From contig JAUWXI010000002.1 of assembly GCA_030616435.1 (NCBI GenBank), positions 1 to 24,020 of the forward strand: a stretch of DNA of 24,020 nucleotides, given 5' to 3'. The first letter of the stretch is position 1, and each line of letters begins with the position of its first letter. Under the pieces are notes generated by a model. The model saw nothing but the letters and a program-made list of their open reading frames with translations, searched no databases and was not told the DNA's origin. This stretch comes from Candidatus Parcubacteria bacterium (GTDB lineage: Bacteria > Patescibacteriota > Minisyncoccia > Minisyncoccales > JAUWXI01). This document shows positions 1 to 7,895 of this stretch, one piece after another. A program made the translations under genes and the position numbers.

Positions 1-863
1 AAAGTTTCAATTTCAATTTCATCTCCCAAAACTGCTTGGGAAAAGGAAATAGGAACTTCAATATAAAGATTATCTCCTTTTCTCTCAAAAGCTCTGTGTT
101 TCTTTATAAGAACCCTTACATAAAGATCCCCTGCCTTTCCGCCTCTTCTCCCAGAGTTTCCCTTGCCTTTAAATTTTACCACCTGATGGGAAGCTGCTCC
201 TGCTGGAATTAAAATCTCTATTTTTTCTCCATCTTTAATTCTTCCTTCGCCTTTACAAACATTACAGGAAACTTCCGGTCTTGAGCCTTCTCCGCCACAT
301 TCAGGACAAGTAATATATCTTGTAAATGAACCAAAGAAAGTCTTTTTAATTTGCTGAACCTCTCCTGTTCCTCTACAAGAAAAACATTCAATTATTTTGG
401 TTCCAGGCTCAGCTCCTGTTCCCTGACAGCGAGCACAAACAACAAATTTTAAAAGATTGATTTTCCTCTTTATTTCCTTCAAGGTATCTTTCAAAGGAAT
501 TTCAATGTCAATATGGATATCCTTTCCTTTTTTTAAATCTCTCTTTTTGAAACCTGCAAAACCTCTACCAAAAAATTCTTCAAAGAGGTCCTCGAGATCT
601 TCTATTCCTAAATCGAAATCTCCAAATTTTTCCCAAGTAAAATCAAAACCTGGTCTTCCCTCGAAAACAGTTCCAAGCCTGTCATATTGAGCTCTCTTTT
701 CTGAATCAGAGAGCATTTGATAGGCTTCATTGATTTGTTTGAATTTCTTCTCGTCCCCTCCTTTATCTGGATGATATTTAAGGGCCAATTTATAATAGGC
801 TTTTTTTATCTCCTCAGGAGAGGCATTTCTGGACACTCCCAAAATTTTATAATAATCTCTCAT
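1..863 (-). CDS. dnaJ: Chaperone protein DnaJ (3' end outside window)
   Basis: DnaJ is the J-domain co-chaperone that delivers unfolded clients to DnaK and stimulates its ATPase in the cytoplasm. Reading the minus strand from ATG at 863, the protein starts MRDYYKILGVSRNASPEEI and has the J-domain catalytic HPD tripeptide in KYHPDKGGDE. A rather short linker with few Gly-Phe repeats follows (around GRPGFDF and FFGRGFAGF). Four zinc-binding CxxCxGxG repeats are then visible: CARCQGTG, CFSCRGTG, CPECGGEG and CNVCKGEG. The C-terminal client-binding domain begins and runs off the window at position 1, so about 287 residues are present and the gene is partial only because of the window edge. The start codon overlaps the dnaK stop (ATGA), so the two are translationally coupled. 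Confidence 0.97.
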   Translation of the reverse strand, partial: MRDYYKILGVSRNASPEEIKKAYYKLALKYHPDKGGDEKKFKQINEAYQMLSDSEKRAQYDRLGTVFEGRPGFDFTWEKFGDFDLGIEDLEDLFEEFFGRGFAGFKKRDLKKGKDIHIDIEIPLKDTLKEIKRKINLLKFVVCARCQGTGAEPGTKIIECFSCRGTGEVQQIKKTFFGSFTRYITCPECGGEGSRPEVSCNVCKGEGRIKDGEKIEILIPAGAASHQVVKFKGKGNSGRRGGKAGDLYVRVLIKKHRAFERKGDNLYIEVPISFSQAVLGDEIEIET

Positions 864-2713
864 ATTTCTTTTTTCTTTTCTTTAGTTTTTTTATACATTT
901 GAACGCCAATTTTTTGAATGACTTGAGACAAGCCAACAGTTTTTGTTTTTATATCTTCTATCTTATCTCCTTCTTTTACTTTTTTCAAATCATCTATTTT
1001 TTGTTGGATTTCTTTTTTAAAATCTTCTGAAATCTTTTCTTTTGATTCTCTCAAAGTTTTTTCACAAGTATAAATTAAAGTATCAGCGGCATTTTTAGCC
1101 TGTGCTAATTCCCTCTTCTTTCTATCCTCTTTAGCATGTAATTGTGCTTCTCTTTTCATTTTTTCTATTTCTTCTTTTGAAAGACCAATTGTTCCTTCAA
1201 TCCTGATGGACTGAGAACGACCAGTTGCCTTATCTTTAGCTGTAGCTGTTAAAATTCCATTGGCATCAACATCAAAGGTTACTTCAATCTGAGGGAGTCC
1301 TCTGGGAGCAGGAGGAATTCCATCTAATATGAATTGTCCCAGTGTTCTGTTATCAGCTGCCATAGATCTTTCTCCTTGTAAAACGTGGATGGCTACTGAT
1401 ACCTGATTGTCTGAAGCTGTTGAAAAAATCTGACTTTTGGAAGTGGGAATGGTAGTATTTTTGGAAATTAGAATTGTATTTATTCCGCCCAATATCTCAA
1501 TACCAAGAGATAAGGGTAAGACATCCAAAAGTAAAACACTTTTAATTTCACCTTCTGGAGCCTCCCCTGCTTTCTTTGCCCTCAAAATTTCTGCCTCAAT
1601 TGCTGCTCCCATAGCCACAACCTCTTGAGGGCTAATAGATTTATTAGGTTCTTTGCCAAAAAATTCCTTTACTGCCTCTCTAACAGCAGGAATTAAAGTT
1701 GTTCCTCCAACCAAAACGATTTCATCAATATCTTTCTTCTTCAATTTTGCTTCTTTCAATGTCTTTTTTGTCCTCTCAATTGATCTTTCTACTAAATCCC
1801 GGGTTTCGTTTTCAAATTGGGCCCTAGTTATCTTGTAATACAAATGTTTGGGTCCTGTACTATCAGAACTGATAAATGGAAGATTAATTTCTGTATTTTC
1901 AGTGCTTGATAATTCTATTTTCGCCTTTTCAGCAGATTCTTTTAACCTCTGTAAAGCCAAAGGATCTTTTGATAAATCAATACCTTGTTCTTTTTTAAAC
2001 TGACCTATAATCCAGTTAATTATTCTTTGGTCAAAATCATTTCCCCCCAAATGAGCTTCTCCTCCGGTAGCTAATACCTCAACTATATCTGGAGCTATAT
2101 TTAAAATTGTGACATCGAAAGTACCTCCTCCAAAATCAAAAACCACGATTTTTTCTGGTTTCTTTTTTCCAAATCCATAAGATAAGGCTGCTGCTGTAGG
2201 CTCATTAATAACTCTTAGAACATTGAATCCCGCAATTTCACCTGCTGTCTTTGTTGCTTTTCTTTGTGAATCGTCAAAGTTTGCCGGACAAGTAATGACT
2301 GCTTCTGTAATAGTTTGGCCCAATTTGTCTTCTGCATCTAACTTTATCTTTTGCAGAATCATCGATGAGATTTCAATGGGCGTATACCATTTATCGCCCA
2401 TTTTTACCTCCACTCCACCATCTGTTCTCTCCCTGGTTTCATATGATAAAATCTTTAATTCCTTTTTAACCTCAGGATCAGAGAATCTTCTTCCGATAAA
2501 TCTTTTTACCGAATGGATAGTGTTTTTCGGATTGGTAATAGCCTGTCTTCTTGCCAAAACTCCCATTAATCTTTCCCCACTTTTTGAAATAGCAACAACA
2601 GAGGGTATTAAAATTGAACCCTCTCTACTTTCTAAGCATTTTGGCTCTCCTTCCACAATAGCAGCCATCTTGGAAATAATTGTTCCTAAATCAATACCTA
2701 AAACTTTTGCCAT
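860..2713 (-). CDS. dnaK: Molecular chaperone DnaK (Hsp70)
   Basis: This is the Hsp70 ATP-dependent chaperone of the cytoplasm, 617 residues. The nucleotide-binding domain shows GIDLGT near the N-terminus, KRFIGRRF, INEPTAAALSYG and FDFGGGTFDVTI. The interdomain linker is LLLDVLPLSLG, and the substrate-binding domain has VLQGER, DGIPPAPRG and FDVDANGILTATAKDK, followed by a helical lid. The tail lacks the acidic EEV-type end seen in E. coli. Two ATP-site loops are unusual: the phosphate-1 loop reads GTIIS where the family has GTTNS or GTTYS, and the EGxRTTPS loop reads EGSILIPS. The rest is canonical, so I call it DnaK rather than a distant paralogue. An AGGA lies a few bases before the ATG. 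No promoter was found directly upstream; it is probably transcribed from the hrcA promoter through the hsp20 remnant. Confidence 0.95.
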   Translation of the reverse strand: MAKVLGIDLGTIISKMAAIVEGEPKCLESREGSILIPSVVAISKSGERLMGVLARRQAITNPKNTIHSVKRFIGRRFSDPEVKKELKILSYETRERTDGGVEVKMGDKWYTPIEISSMILQKIKLDAEDKLGQTITEAVITCPANFDDSQRKATKTAGEIAGFNVLRVINEPTAAALSYGFGKKKPEKIVVFDFGGGTFDVTILNIAPDIVEVLATGGEAHLGGNDFDQRIINWIIGQFKKEQGIDLSKDPLALQRLKESAEKAKIELSSTENTEINLPFISSDSTGPKHLYYKITRAQFENETRDLVERSIERTKKTLKEAKLKKKDIDEIVLVGGTTLIPAVREAVKEFFGKEPNKSISPQEVVAMGAAIEAEILRAKKAGEAPEGEIKSVLLLDVLPLSLGIEILGGINTILISKNTTIPTSKSQIFSTASDNQVSVAIHVLQGERSMAADNRTLGQFILDGIPPAPRGLPQIEVTFDVDANGILTATAKDKATGRSQSIRIEGTIGLSKEEIEKMKREAQLHAKEDRKKRELAQAKNAADTLIYTCEKTLRESKEKISEDFKKEIQQKIDDLKKVKEGDKIEDIKTKTVGLSQVIQKIGVQMYKKTKEKKKEI

Positions 2714-2768
2714 AAAATTCCTGTGAATTACGAAATACCTCTATGAAATTCGTAGCTTTATGTGGTTT

Positions 2769-2906
2769 TTACTTTAATTTCGACTTTCTTTTCTTTTTTG
2801 CTCTTTTTGGTTTTGCCTTGGGAATGGAAATCTTCAAAATCCCTCCCTCATAAACTACTTTTGTCTTCTCTTCTTTTACTTTTCCTCCGTAAGTCTTAAT
2901 ATTCTT
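2769..2906 (-). pseudogene. Remnant of a small heat-shock protein (Hsp20) gene
   Basis: Between hrcA and dnaK an open frame without a start codon encodes about 45 residues, including KVVYEGGILKISIPKAKPK. This resembles the last beta strands of the Hsp20 alpha-crystallin domain (pattern Y.nGvL.I.iPK). The frame ends in a lysine-rich tail and a stop at 2769-2771. Shifting by one base within the A-tract near 2804-2808 gives instead a tail ending VEIKVKTT with a stop at 2758-2760, which looks like the normal IxV-type Hsp20 C-terminus. The 5' two thirds are missing and the piece overlaps the 3' end of hrcA. A deletion plus a one-base loss would explain this. It probably encodes no functional protein. 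Confidence 0.7.
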
Positions 2907-3609
2907 TTAATATTTTTACTATTGAATGGATTAAACTAATATTCTTTTCATAAGCCATTCTTTTTGGACCCAAAATTGATACGATACCTTCTTCTCTTTT
3001 TGGAAAATTACATTTCCTCAAAATTAGACTAAAATTTTCAGCTTCTTTAAAAGGATTTTCTTTGCCAATATAAATTTTAATTTTAGAATTAATTTTCAAA
3101 TCTTCAATACTCTTTTCAAAATTATCTAAAAATTTAGCAAAACTCCACCTAAAAGCTTTGTCTTCGAATTCAGGTTCTTTCAATACCTCCTCCCAGCCTT
3201 CCTTGAAAAAGAGGTTCTTCCCTAAAAGACAAGAGATGACAAAATTAGAAGAAGCTTTGGCTAAAGATTTTGTTAATTGACCAACAAATTTAAAAATATC
3301 CTCTCTATCTCCTAGCCAGAGCTTTTCTTTTATTGTAAATAAATCAAGAAAGTCAGAAATTTCTTTTTCAGATAGACAATCTACGAAAAATCTGTATCCT
3401 TTATCTGTAGGAACCCTGCCAGCTGAAGTATGAGGCTGGAAGAGATAACCTTTCCTGGTTAAGGCCTGCATTTCAGTCCTTATGGTGGCTGGTGAAATAC
3501 CAAATCTATACTTTTTTTCAATCAATTGAGATGCAACCGGCTTAGCAGAATCAATGTATTCTCCAATAATTCTTTCCAGGATCTTTTGTTGTCTCAAGGT
3601 TATTTCCAC
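2896..3609 (-). CDS. hrcA: Heat-inducible transcription repressor HrcA
   Basis: HrcA represses heat-shock operons by binding CIRCE operators. The N-terminal winged helix-turn-helix is clear: ITLRQQKILERIIGEYI, then GISPATIRTEMQAL and a wing with HTSAGRVPTDKGYRFFV. The C-terminal HrcA signature is GPKRMAYEKNISLIHSIVKIL. At about 237 residues it is shorter than the roughly 340 of Bacillus-type HrcA, with the middle domain compacted, but both ends are intact. I place the start at the GTG at 3609. A longer frame starting at 3633 exists, but its first codons lie on top of a near-consensus promoter, so it would not be in the mRNA. It heads the hrcA-(hsp20)-dnaK-dnaJ unit; grpE is absent here and may lie elsewhere. 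Confidence 0.93.
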   Translation of the reverse strand: MEITLRQQKILERIIGEYIDSAKPVASQLIEKKYRFGISPATIRTEMQALTRKGYLFQPHTSAGRVPTDKGYRFFVDCLSEKEISDFLDLFTIKEKLWLGDREDIFKFVGQLTKSLAKASSNFVISCLLGKNLFFKEGWEEVLKEPEFEDKAFRWSFAKFLDNFEKSIEDLKINSKIKIYIGKENPFKEAENFSLILRKCNFPKREEGIVSILGPKRMAYEKNISLIHSIVKILKEY

Positions 3610-3616
3610 TAATTTT

Positions 3617-3646
3617 ATTATAATCACCATCACTCTCTTGTCAAGA
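3617..3646 (-). promoter_or_regulatory. hrcA operon promoter
   Basis: On the minus strand a perfect -35 TTGACA (plus-strand tgtcaa at 3639-3644) is followed 16 bases later by a perfect -10 TATAAT (attata at 3617-3622). The predicted transcript would begin at about 3610, immediately before the GTG at 3609, so the mRNA is essentially leaderless. No Shine-Dalgarno sequence is present. Confidence 0.8.
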
Positions 3647-3653
3647 TTGCTAA
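3627..3653 (-). promoter_or_regulatory. CIRCE-like HrcA operator
   Basis: The CIRCE consensus is TTAGCACTC-N9-GAGTGCTAA. The minus strand here reads TTAGCAATC, exactly nine bases, then GAGTGATGG. The left arm matches 8 of 9 and the right arm 6 of 9, with the N9 spacing kept. The nine-base spacer contains the -35 box of the hrcA promoter, so a bound HrcA would block RNA polymerase directly. This implies autoregulation of the hrcA-dnaK-dnaJ unit. Confidence 0.75.
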
Positions 3654-3712
3654 TAAAATGAGTTCAGAGGCTTATTTAATCTGTGGGTCTTTCAAATTTT
3701 ATTTAGATTTGT

Positions 3713-3724
3713 TAAAATATTTTA
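3713..3724 (+). promoter_or_regulatory. Probable -10 box for the glycosyltransferase pair
   Basis: TAAAAT at 3713-3718 lies exactly six bases before the ATG at 3725, which would place the transcription start on the start codon. The -35 region is weak (about TTTCAA at 3690-3695). No Shine-Dalgarno is seen. The spacing is the same as for other unit-leading genes in the window. Confidence 0.5.
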
Positions 3725-5329
3725 ATGTTTAATAAAATAGATAAAAAAGGGTTATTTTGTTTAATTTTCATTTTAGTTTTAGCTTCTTTTTTGAGATTGT
3801 GGAAATTGGATTCTATTCCTCCCGGACTCTATCCTGATGAAGCAATCAATGGAAATGAAGCAATTTTAAATCCCGGCAAGATATTCTTCAAAGAAAACAA
3901 TGGAAGAGAGGGGCTTTTTATAAACTTGATAGCCCTCTCTTTCTCTTTATTTGGCCCTAGTATATTCTCTTTAAGATTGGTTCCAGCTATCTGTGGTATC
4001 TTAACTGTTTTGGGATTATATCTCTTAACTAAAGAGTTTTTCAAAACAATTAAGAATCAGCAATTAACAATTAACAATGAATTGGTGGCCCTTTTGGCCT
4101 CTTTTTTCTTAGCTACTTCTTTTTGGCATATCAATTTCTCAAGAATTGCCTTTAGAGGCGTTTTAGTTCCCTTGTTATTAGTTTTCTCTTTATATTTTTT
4201 GTTCAAGGGGTTTAGAAAAAAAAGAACTTTTGACTTCATTGTTTCGGGAATCCTTTTTGGCTTAGGTTTTCACACCTATATTGCTTTTAGGGTCGCTGTC
4301 TTACTTTTGGGAATGATTTTAATTTCAAAGTGGTTAACTCGCAAGGAAGGGAGTTCACGAAAAACTTTCATACTCAATGCTTTTTACTTTATACTCGCTA
4401 TCACTATTATTGCTCTTCCTATTGGAATTTACTTTTTAAAAAATCCTAGTGATTTTTTTGGCCGAGCGGCCGGAGTTTCAATTTTTACTCAAGAAAATCC
4501 ACTAAAGGCACTGGTGAGAAGTTTATTCTCCCATCTGCTAATGTTCAATTTTTATGGAGATTACAACTGGCGTCACAATATTTCAGGCTCTCCAATTCTG
4601 TTCTGGCCAGTAGGAATTTTATTCTTAATTGGGTTGTTTTATTCTCTGAGAGAGGCTTATTTTGCTTTCAGGAACAAAAACTACTCACTCCTCACAACAC
4701 ACCTCACACTAATTAGCTGGTGGTTTATAATGTTAATTCCTGGCATTTTGACCTCTGAAGGTATTCCCCATGCTCTAAGATCTATTGGGGCCATCCCCCC
4801 AAGTTTTATTTGGGCTGGTCTGGGTGGATCACTCATTTTTAAAGTTATCAGAAAAAGAATTCCTTTTAAGATAAATGGGTTTAATTATTATTTAATAATT
4901 TTTAGCTTGATTTTTTTGACCCTCTCTTTCATCCTAGCCCAACATTCTCGCTATTTTGAATTATGGGCAAAAAATCCTGAGACAAAAAATGCCTTTTCAA
5001 AAGATTTTGTAGGAATTGGAAATTATTTAAATTCTTTAGCTGACAAAACTCAAAAATATGTTATCGTTAATCAACCGGGAGTGCCTATCCCCTACCCTGA
5101 AGGGATTCCCGTGTCAGCTCAAACTCCAATGTTTATGGAAATCATTAAATTTGGAGAAACAAGGTCTATTTATTTGTTGTCTGAGAATTTAGATCAAATT
5201 AAAATAGAAAAAGAGACAGAAATTACACTGATGAAATACGATCAAGAAATATTTAGCAAATTAATCACAATGTTTCCTATAGGAGAAATTCAAGAGGAAA
5301 ACGGAATTTGGATATTTAAGATCAGATAA
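3725..5329 (+). CDS. Membrane glycosyltransferase, GT39/PMT (ArnT-like) family
   Basis: The 534-residue polytopic protein resembles the dolichyl-phosphate-mannose-protein mannosyltransferase/ArnT superfamily, which moves a sugar from a polyprenyl-phosphate donor to a protein, lipid or glycan on the outer face of the membrane. A first membrane helix (about residues 9-25) is followed by the outside loop with the family acidic pair, LYPDEAINGNEA (Asp38-Glu39). Many further hydrophobic helices follow, then a soluble C-terminal domain of roughly 120 residues. The acceptor cannot be told from sequence. Two cytoplasmic-loop stretches (about residues 111-118 and 319-329) come from low-complexity repeat-like DNA and look like in-frame insertions. 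It is followed after one base by a second enzyme of the same type. Confidence 0.85.
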   Translation: MFNKIDKKGLFCLIFILVLASFLRLWKLDSIPPGLYPDEAINGNEAILNPGKIFFKENNGREGLFINLIALSFSLFGPSIFSLRLVPAICGILTVLGLYLLTKEFFKTIKNQQLTINNELVALLASFFLATSFWHINFSRIAFRGVLVPLLLVFSLYFLFKGFRKKRTFDFIVSGILFGLGFHTYIAFRVAVLLLGMILISKWLTRKEGSSRKTFILNAFYFILAITIIALPIGIYFLKNPSDFFGRAAGVSIFTQENPLKALVRSLFSHLLMFNFYGDYNWRHNISGSPILFWPVGILFLIGLFYSLREAYFAFRNKNYSLLTTHLTLISWWFIMLIPGILTSEGIPHALRSIGAIPPSFIWAGLGGSLIFKVIRKRIPFKINGFNYYLIIFSLIFLTLSFILAQHSRYFELWAKNPETKNAFSKDFVGIGNYLNSLADKTQKYVIVNQPGVPIPYPEGIPVSAQTPMFMEIIKFGETRSIYLLSENLDQIKIEKETEITLMKYDQEIFSKLITMFPIGEIQEENGIWIFKIR

Positions 5330-5330
5330 T

Positions 5331-7073
5331 ATGTCTAATCGTCTTACAACTATTATTGCAGTCTTGTTTCTGATATTTGTGTTTTTTATAACTGTTTTCA
5401 GTATGAAAGATGATTCTTTAACAATGGATGAATTGGCTCATTTGCCAGCAGGTTACTCTTATTTGACAAAAAAGGATATGCGACTGAATCCTGAACACCC
5501 TCCTCTGATTAAAGATTTAGCTGCTCTTCCTTTGCTCTTTATTCAAGGAATAGAGTTTCCAGAGAATATAAAAGCTTGGAAAGAAGATATTAATGGTCAG
5601 TGGGATTTTGGCCATTATTTTCTTTATGAAATGAAAAATCCTACAGAAAAAATGATATTCTTTTCAAGAATTCCAATGGTTTTAATTTTAATTCTTCTAG
5701 GCTTTTATGTATTCAAGTGGACAAGGGAGCTTTTTGGAAATAAAACCGCTTTGCTAGCCCTATTTTTATTCTCCTTCTCCCCTACTCTTTTGACTCATGG
5801 GAGATTGGTCACAACTGACGTTGGAGCTGCAACAGGATTCTTCATTGCCACCTATTATTTCATTAAGGCTCTGAAAGATCCCTCGAAAAGAAACATTATT
5901 CTGGCTGGAATTTCCTTTGGCTTGGCTGAACTTTCAAAATTCAGCACAATCCTTTTAGTTCCATTCTTTGTATTTTTGGGAGTATTCTGGATTATTTCAA
6001 AATCTGGAAATGTAAAGAAAACAGGTAAAGTATTTTTCTTAACAATGGTCTTAGGGTTTATTTTAATTTTGCTAATTTATCAATACCATGTCTTAAATTA
6101 TCCTCCTGAAAGACAGGTCAGAGATATAGAATTTTTGTTGGGCTCTGGTCTTTTCAGATTTTTAAGACCCTTACTTTCTAAATTAGCTAAGGTTCCTGTT
6201 TTAAGGGCTTTAGCCCAATATCTTTTTGGATTATCCATGGTCTTTGAAAGAGCCACCGGGGGCCACACAACCTACTTTTTAGGTCAGGTTTCAGCTACTG
6301 GCTGGAAAAACTATTTTCCCATAGTCTATATCATAAAAGAGCCCTTAGTTTTTCATATTTTAACCTTAATAAGTTTGCTCTTTTCAGCTCTTGCCATTAA
6401 AAAGCCTTTTTTTAAAGATTCTAAAAAAAGATTGCTTAATTGGGTAAAAGAAAACTTTGTTCTTTTTGCTGCATTTTCCTTTCTCTTCCTTTACTGGGCC
6501 TTCTCTTTGTCTTCTTCTCTCAATATTGGAGTAAGACACCTACTTCCCATTTTCCCCTTTACTATTATTTTAGTTAGTAGAGGAACAATAAAATGGCTAA
6601 GAGACCCTCGTTTAAGATTAAAACAAGGCCTCTTGGCCTTATTAATCCTTTGGCAGACAATTTCTGTTATTGGAATATATCCCCACTTTCTTGCTTACTT
6701 TAATGAAGTAGCAGGAGGGCCTAACAAAGGTTATGTTTACACTGTCAATTCGAATCTAGATTGGGGGCAAGACTTAAAAAGATTAAAGAAGTGGGTAGAT
6801 TCAAATAATATTGAAGAAATTTATGTTGATTATTTTGGAGGATCAGATCCTAAATTCCATCTAAAAGAGAAATATAAAGAATGGTCGGGAGCTCGCGATC
6901 CAAGAGAGATTGAAAAAGGAAGCTATCTCGCAGTCTCAGCCACTTTTTATCAAGGAGGAAGAGGAAGGCCTGTCAAAGGATTTGATCAATCTCATTCTCA
7001 TTACCTCTGGCTCTCTGAAAAGGATTTGGTAAAAAAGATAGGCTATTCCATTTTTATCTTTTACATCCATTAA
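5331..7073 (+). CDS. Membrane glycosyltransferase, GT39/PMT-like, second copy
   Basis: This is a 580-residue polytopic membrane protein of the same superfamily as its upstream neighbour but not a close duplicate. After the first helix (about residues 7-23) the outer loop carries the acidic pair in MDELAHLPAGY (Asp33-Glu34) and then LNPEHPPL, a motif typical of a bacterial subgroup. Mid-protein signatures ERATGGHTTYFLGQ and GVRHLLPIFPF, and a C-terminal soluble segment with NSNLDWGQDLKRLKKW, fit that subgroup. It likely uses a polyprenyl-phosphate sugar donor for envelope or protein glycosylation; the substrate is unknown. It starts one base after the preceding stop, so the two genes form a two-gene rightward unit. 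It converges on ftsQ with only 21 bases between the stops. Confidence 0.85.
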   Translation: MSNRLTTIIAVLFLIFVFFITVFSMKDDSLTMDELAHLPAGYSYLTKKDMRLNPEHPPLIKDLAALPLLFIQGIEFPENIKAWKEDINGQWDFGHYFLYEMKNPTEKMIFFSRIPMVLILILLGFYVFKWTRELFGNKTALLALFLFSFSPTLLTHGRLVTTDVGAATGFFIATYYFIKALKDPSKRNIILAGISFGLAELSKFSTILLVPFFVFLGVFWIISKSGNVKKTGKVFFLTMVLGFILILLIYQYHVLNYPPERQVRDIEFLLGSGLFRFLRPLLSKLAKVPVLRALAQYLFGLSMVFERATGGHTTYFLGQVSATGWKNYFPIVYIIKEPLVFHILTLISLLFSALAIKKPFFKDSKKRLLNWVKENFVLFAAFSFLFLYWAFSLSSSLNIGVRHLLPIFPFTIILVSRGTIKWLRDPRLRLKQGLLALLILWQTISVIGIYPHFLAYFNEVAGGPNKGYVYTVNSNLDWGQDLKRLKKWVDSNNIEEIYVDYFGGSDPKFHLKEKYKEWSGARDPREIEKGSYLAVSATFYQGGRGRPVKGFDQSHSHYLWLSEKDLVKKIGYSIFIFYIH

Positions 7074-7076
7074 GAT

Positions 7077-7092
7077 GAACTTTTGTTCAGGA
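7077..7092. terminator. Small hairpin between convergent genes
   Basis: TGAAC-TTTT-GTTCA forms a five-base-pair stem, followed on the plus strand by GGATTTTA. It sits in the 21-base gap between the convergent second glycosyltransferase and ftsQ, where a shared terminator would be expected. The stem is short and the T-run poor, so this is a weak call. Confidence 0.3.
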
Positions 7093-7094
7093 TT

Positions 7095-7895
7095 TTATTC
7101 AAGACTCTGATATTTTGGATAGACCATATTTCCAAATCTCACATCAATGTACTCCAAAATCCCTCTTTTCTCTGGAGGGATTTTGTTCTCTAAAGCTAGT
7201 TTTAATTTTGTAATTTGCCAATCTAAATCCTCTATAAGGCTAAAATAAATCTGCCACCCTTCAGAAGTTTTGACATCCAATCTCTTTGGGGAAGGAAGAA
7301 AGAAATATTCGATATCGATTTCGAGAACCTCTAAGGTTTTTTGGATTTTCAAAATTTTCTCAAGATTCTCTTTTTCAATCACTTTATCTCCCAAATTAAA
7401 ATTGGTTCTTTCTGATTTGACGATGAAATTTGAATTTAATGCTTCAGCCTCTTCAAAGATCACTCCCTCCTTATTTATCAAATAGGGAGTGGTTTCTTGA
7501 TAAAAAATTCCAATTTTTTTTCTTTCTTCAATTTCTACAATTATTTTTGAAGGAAATCGTTTCTTGAAAGAGACTGTAGCTATTTGAGGATAATTGTCCA
7601 AAATTTCTTTTTCTGGAATTTGAAAATCTAGCCAAAAAATACTCTTTGAAGAAAAAAATATCAATTTTTTGAAAATTTTTTGCTCAATTATTATTCTGAG
7701 ATCCTGACTCTGAACCTTTTCATTTCCTAAAATCTCAATCTCTTTTAGTCTAAAAAATGGGGAAAAAAAGAGAACATAAAAAGCTCCTCCCAAGACTATC
7801 AAAATTAAAAAAGAAATTAGTAAAAATTTTTTTATACTTTTCTTTCTTCGATACTTCCTATAATAACTTTGATGTTTTTTAAGAAGAGTTGGCAT
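7095..7895 (-). CDS. ftsQ: Cell division protein FtsQ
   Basis: FtsQ (DivIB-like) is a bitopic divisome protein linking early and late division proteins. The 266-residue protein has a basic cytoplasmic N-terminus (KKHQSYYRKYRRKKSIKK) and one membrane helix at about residues 24-46. A POTRA domain starts FFRLKEIEILGNEKVQSQDL and is followed by the FtsQ-type beta domain with FPSKIIVEIEERKKIGIF and a conserved region INKEGVIF. Its ATG overlaps the stop of the femAB-like gene (TAATG), so it is the last gene of the serS-to-ftsQ run. No ftsA or ftsZ follows; the next gene is convergent. Confidence 0.9.
   Translation of the reverse strand: MPTLLKKHQSYYRKYRRKKSIKKFLLISFLILIVLGGAFYVLFFSPFFRLKEIEILGNEKVQSQDLRIIIEQKIFKKLIFFSSKSIFWLDFQIPEKEILDNYPQIATVSFKKRFPSKIIVEIEERKKIGIFYQETTPYLINKEGVIFEEAEALNSNFIVKSERTNFNLGDKVIEKENLEKILKIQKTLEVLEIDIEYFFLPSPKRLDVKTSEGWQIYFSLIEDLDWQITKLKLALENKIPPEKRGILEYIDVRFGNMVYPKYQSLE

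Noticed and set aside
2223..2726. 167-residue plus-strand frame opposite dnaK
   Set aside because: It is the antisense of a conserved gene, has no recognisable domain and no ribosome-binding site.
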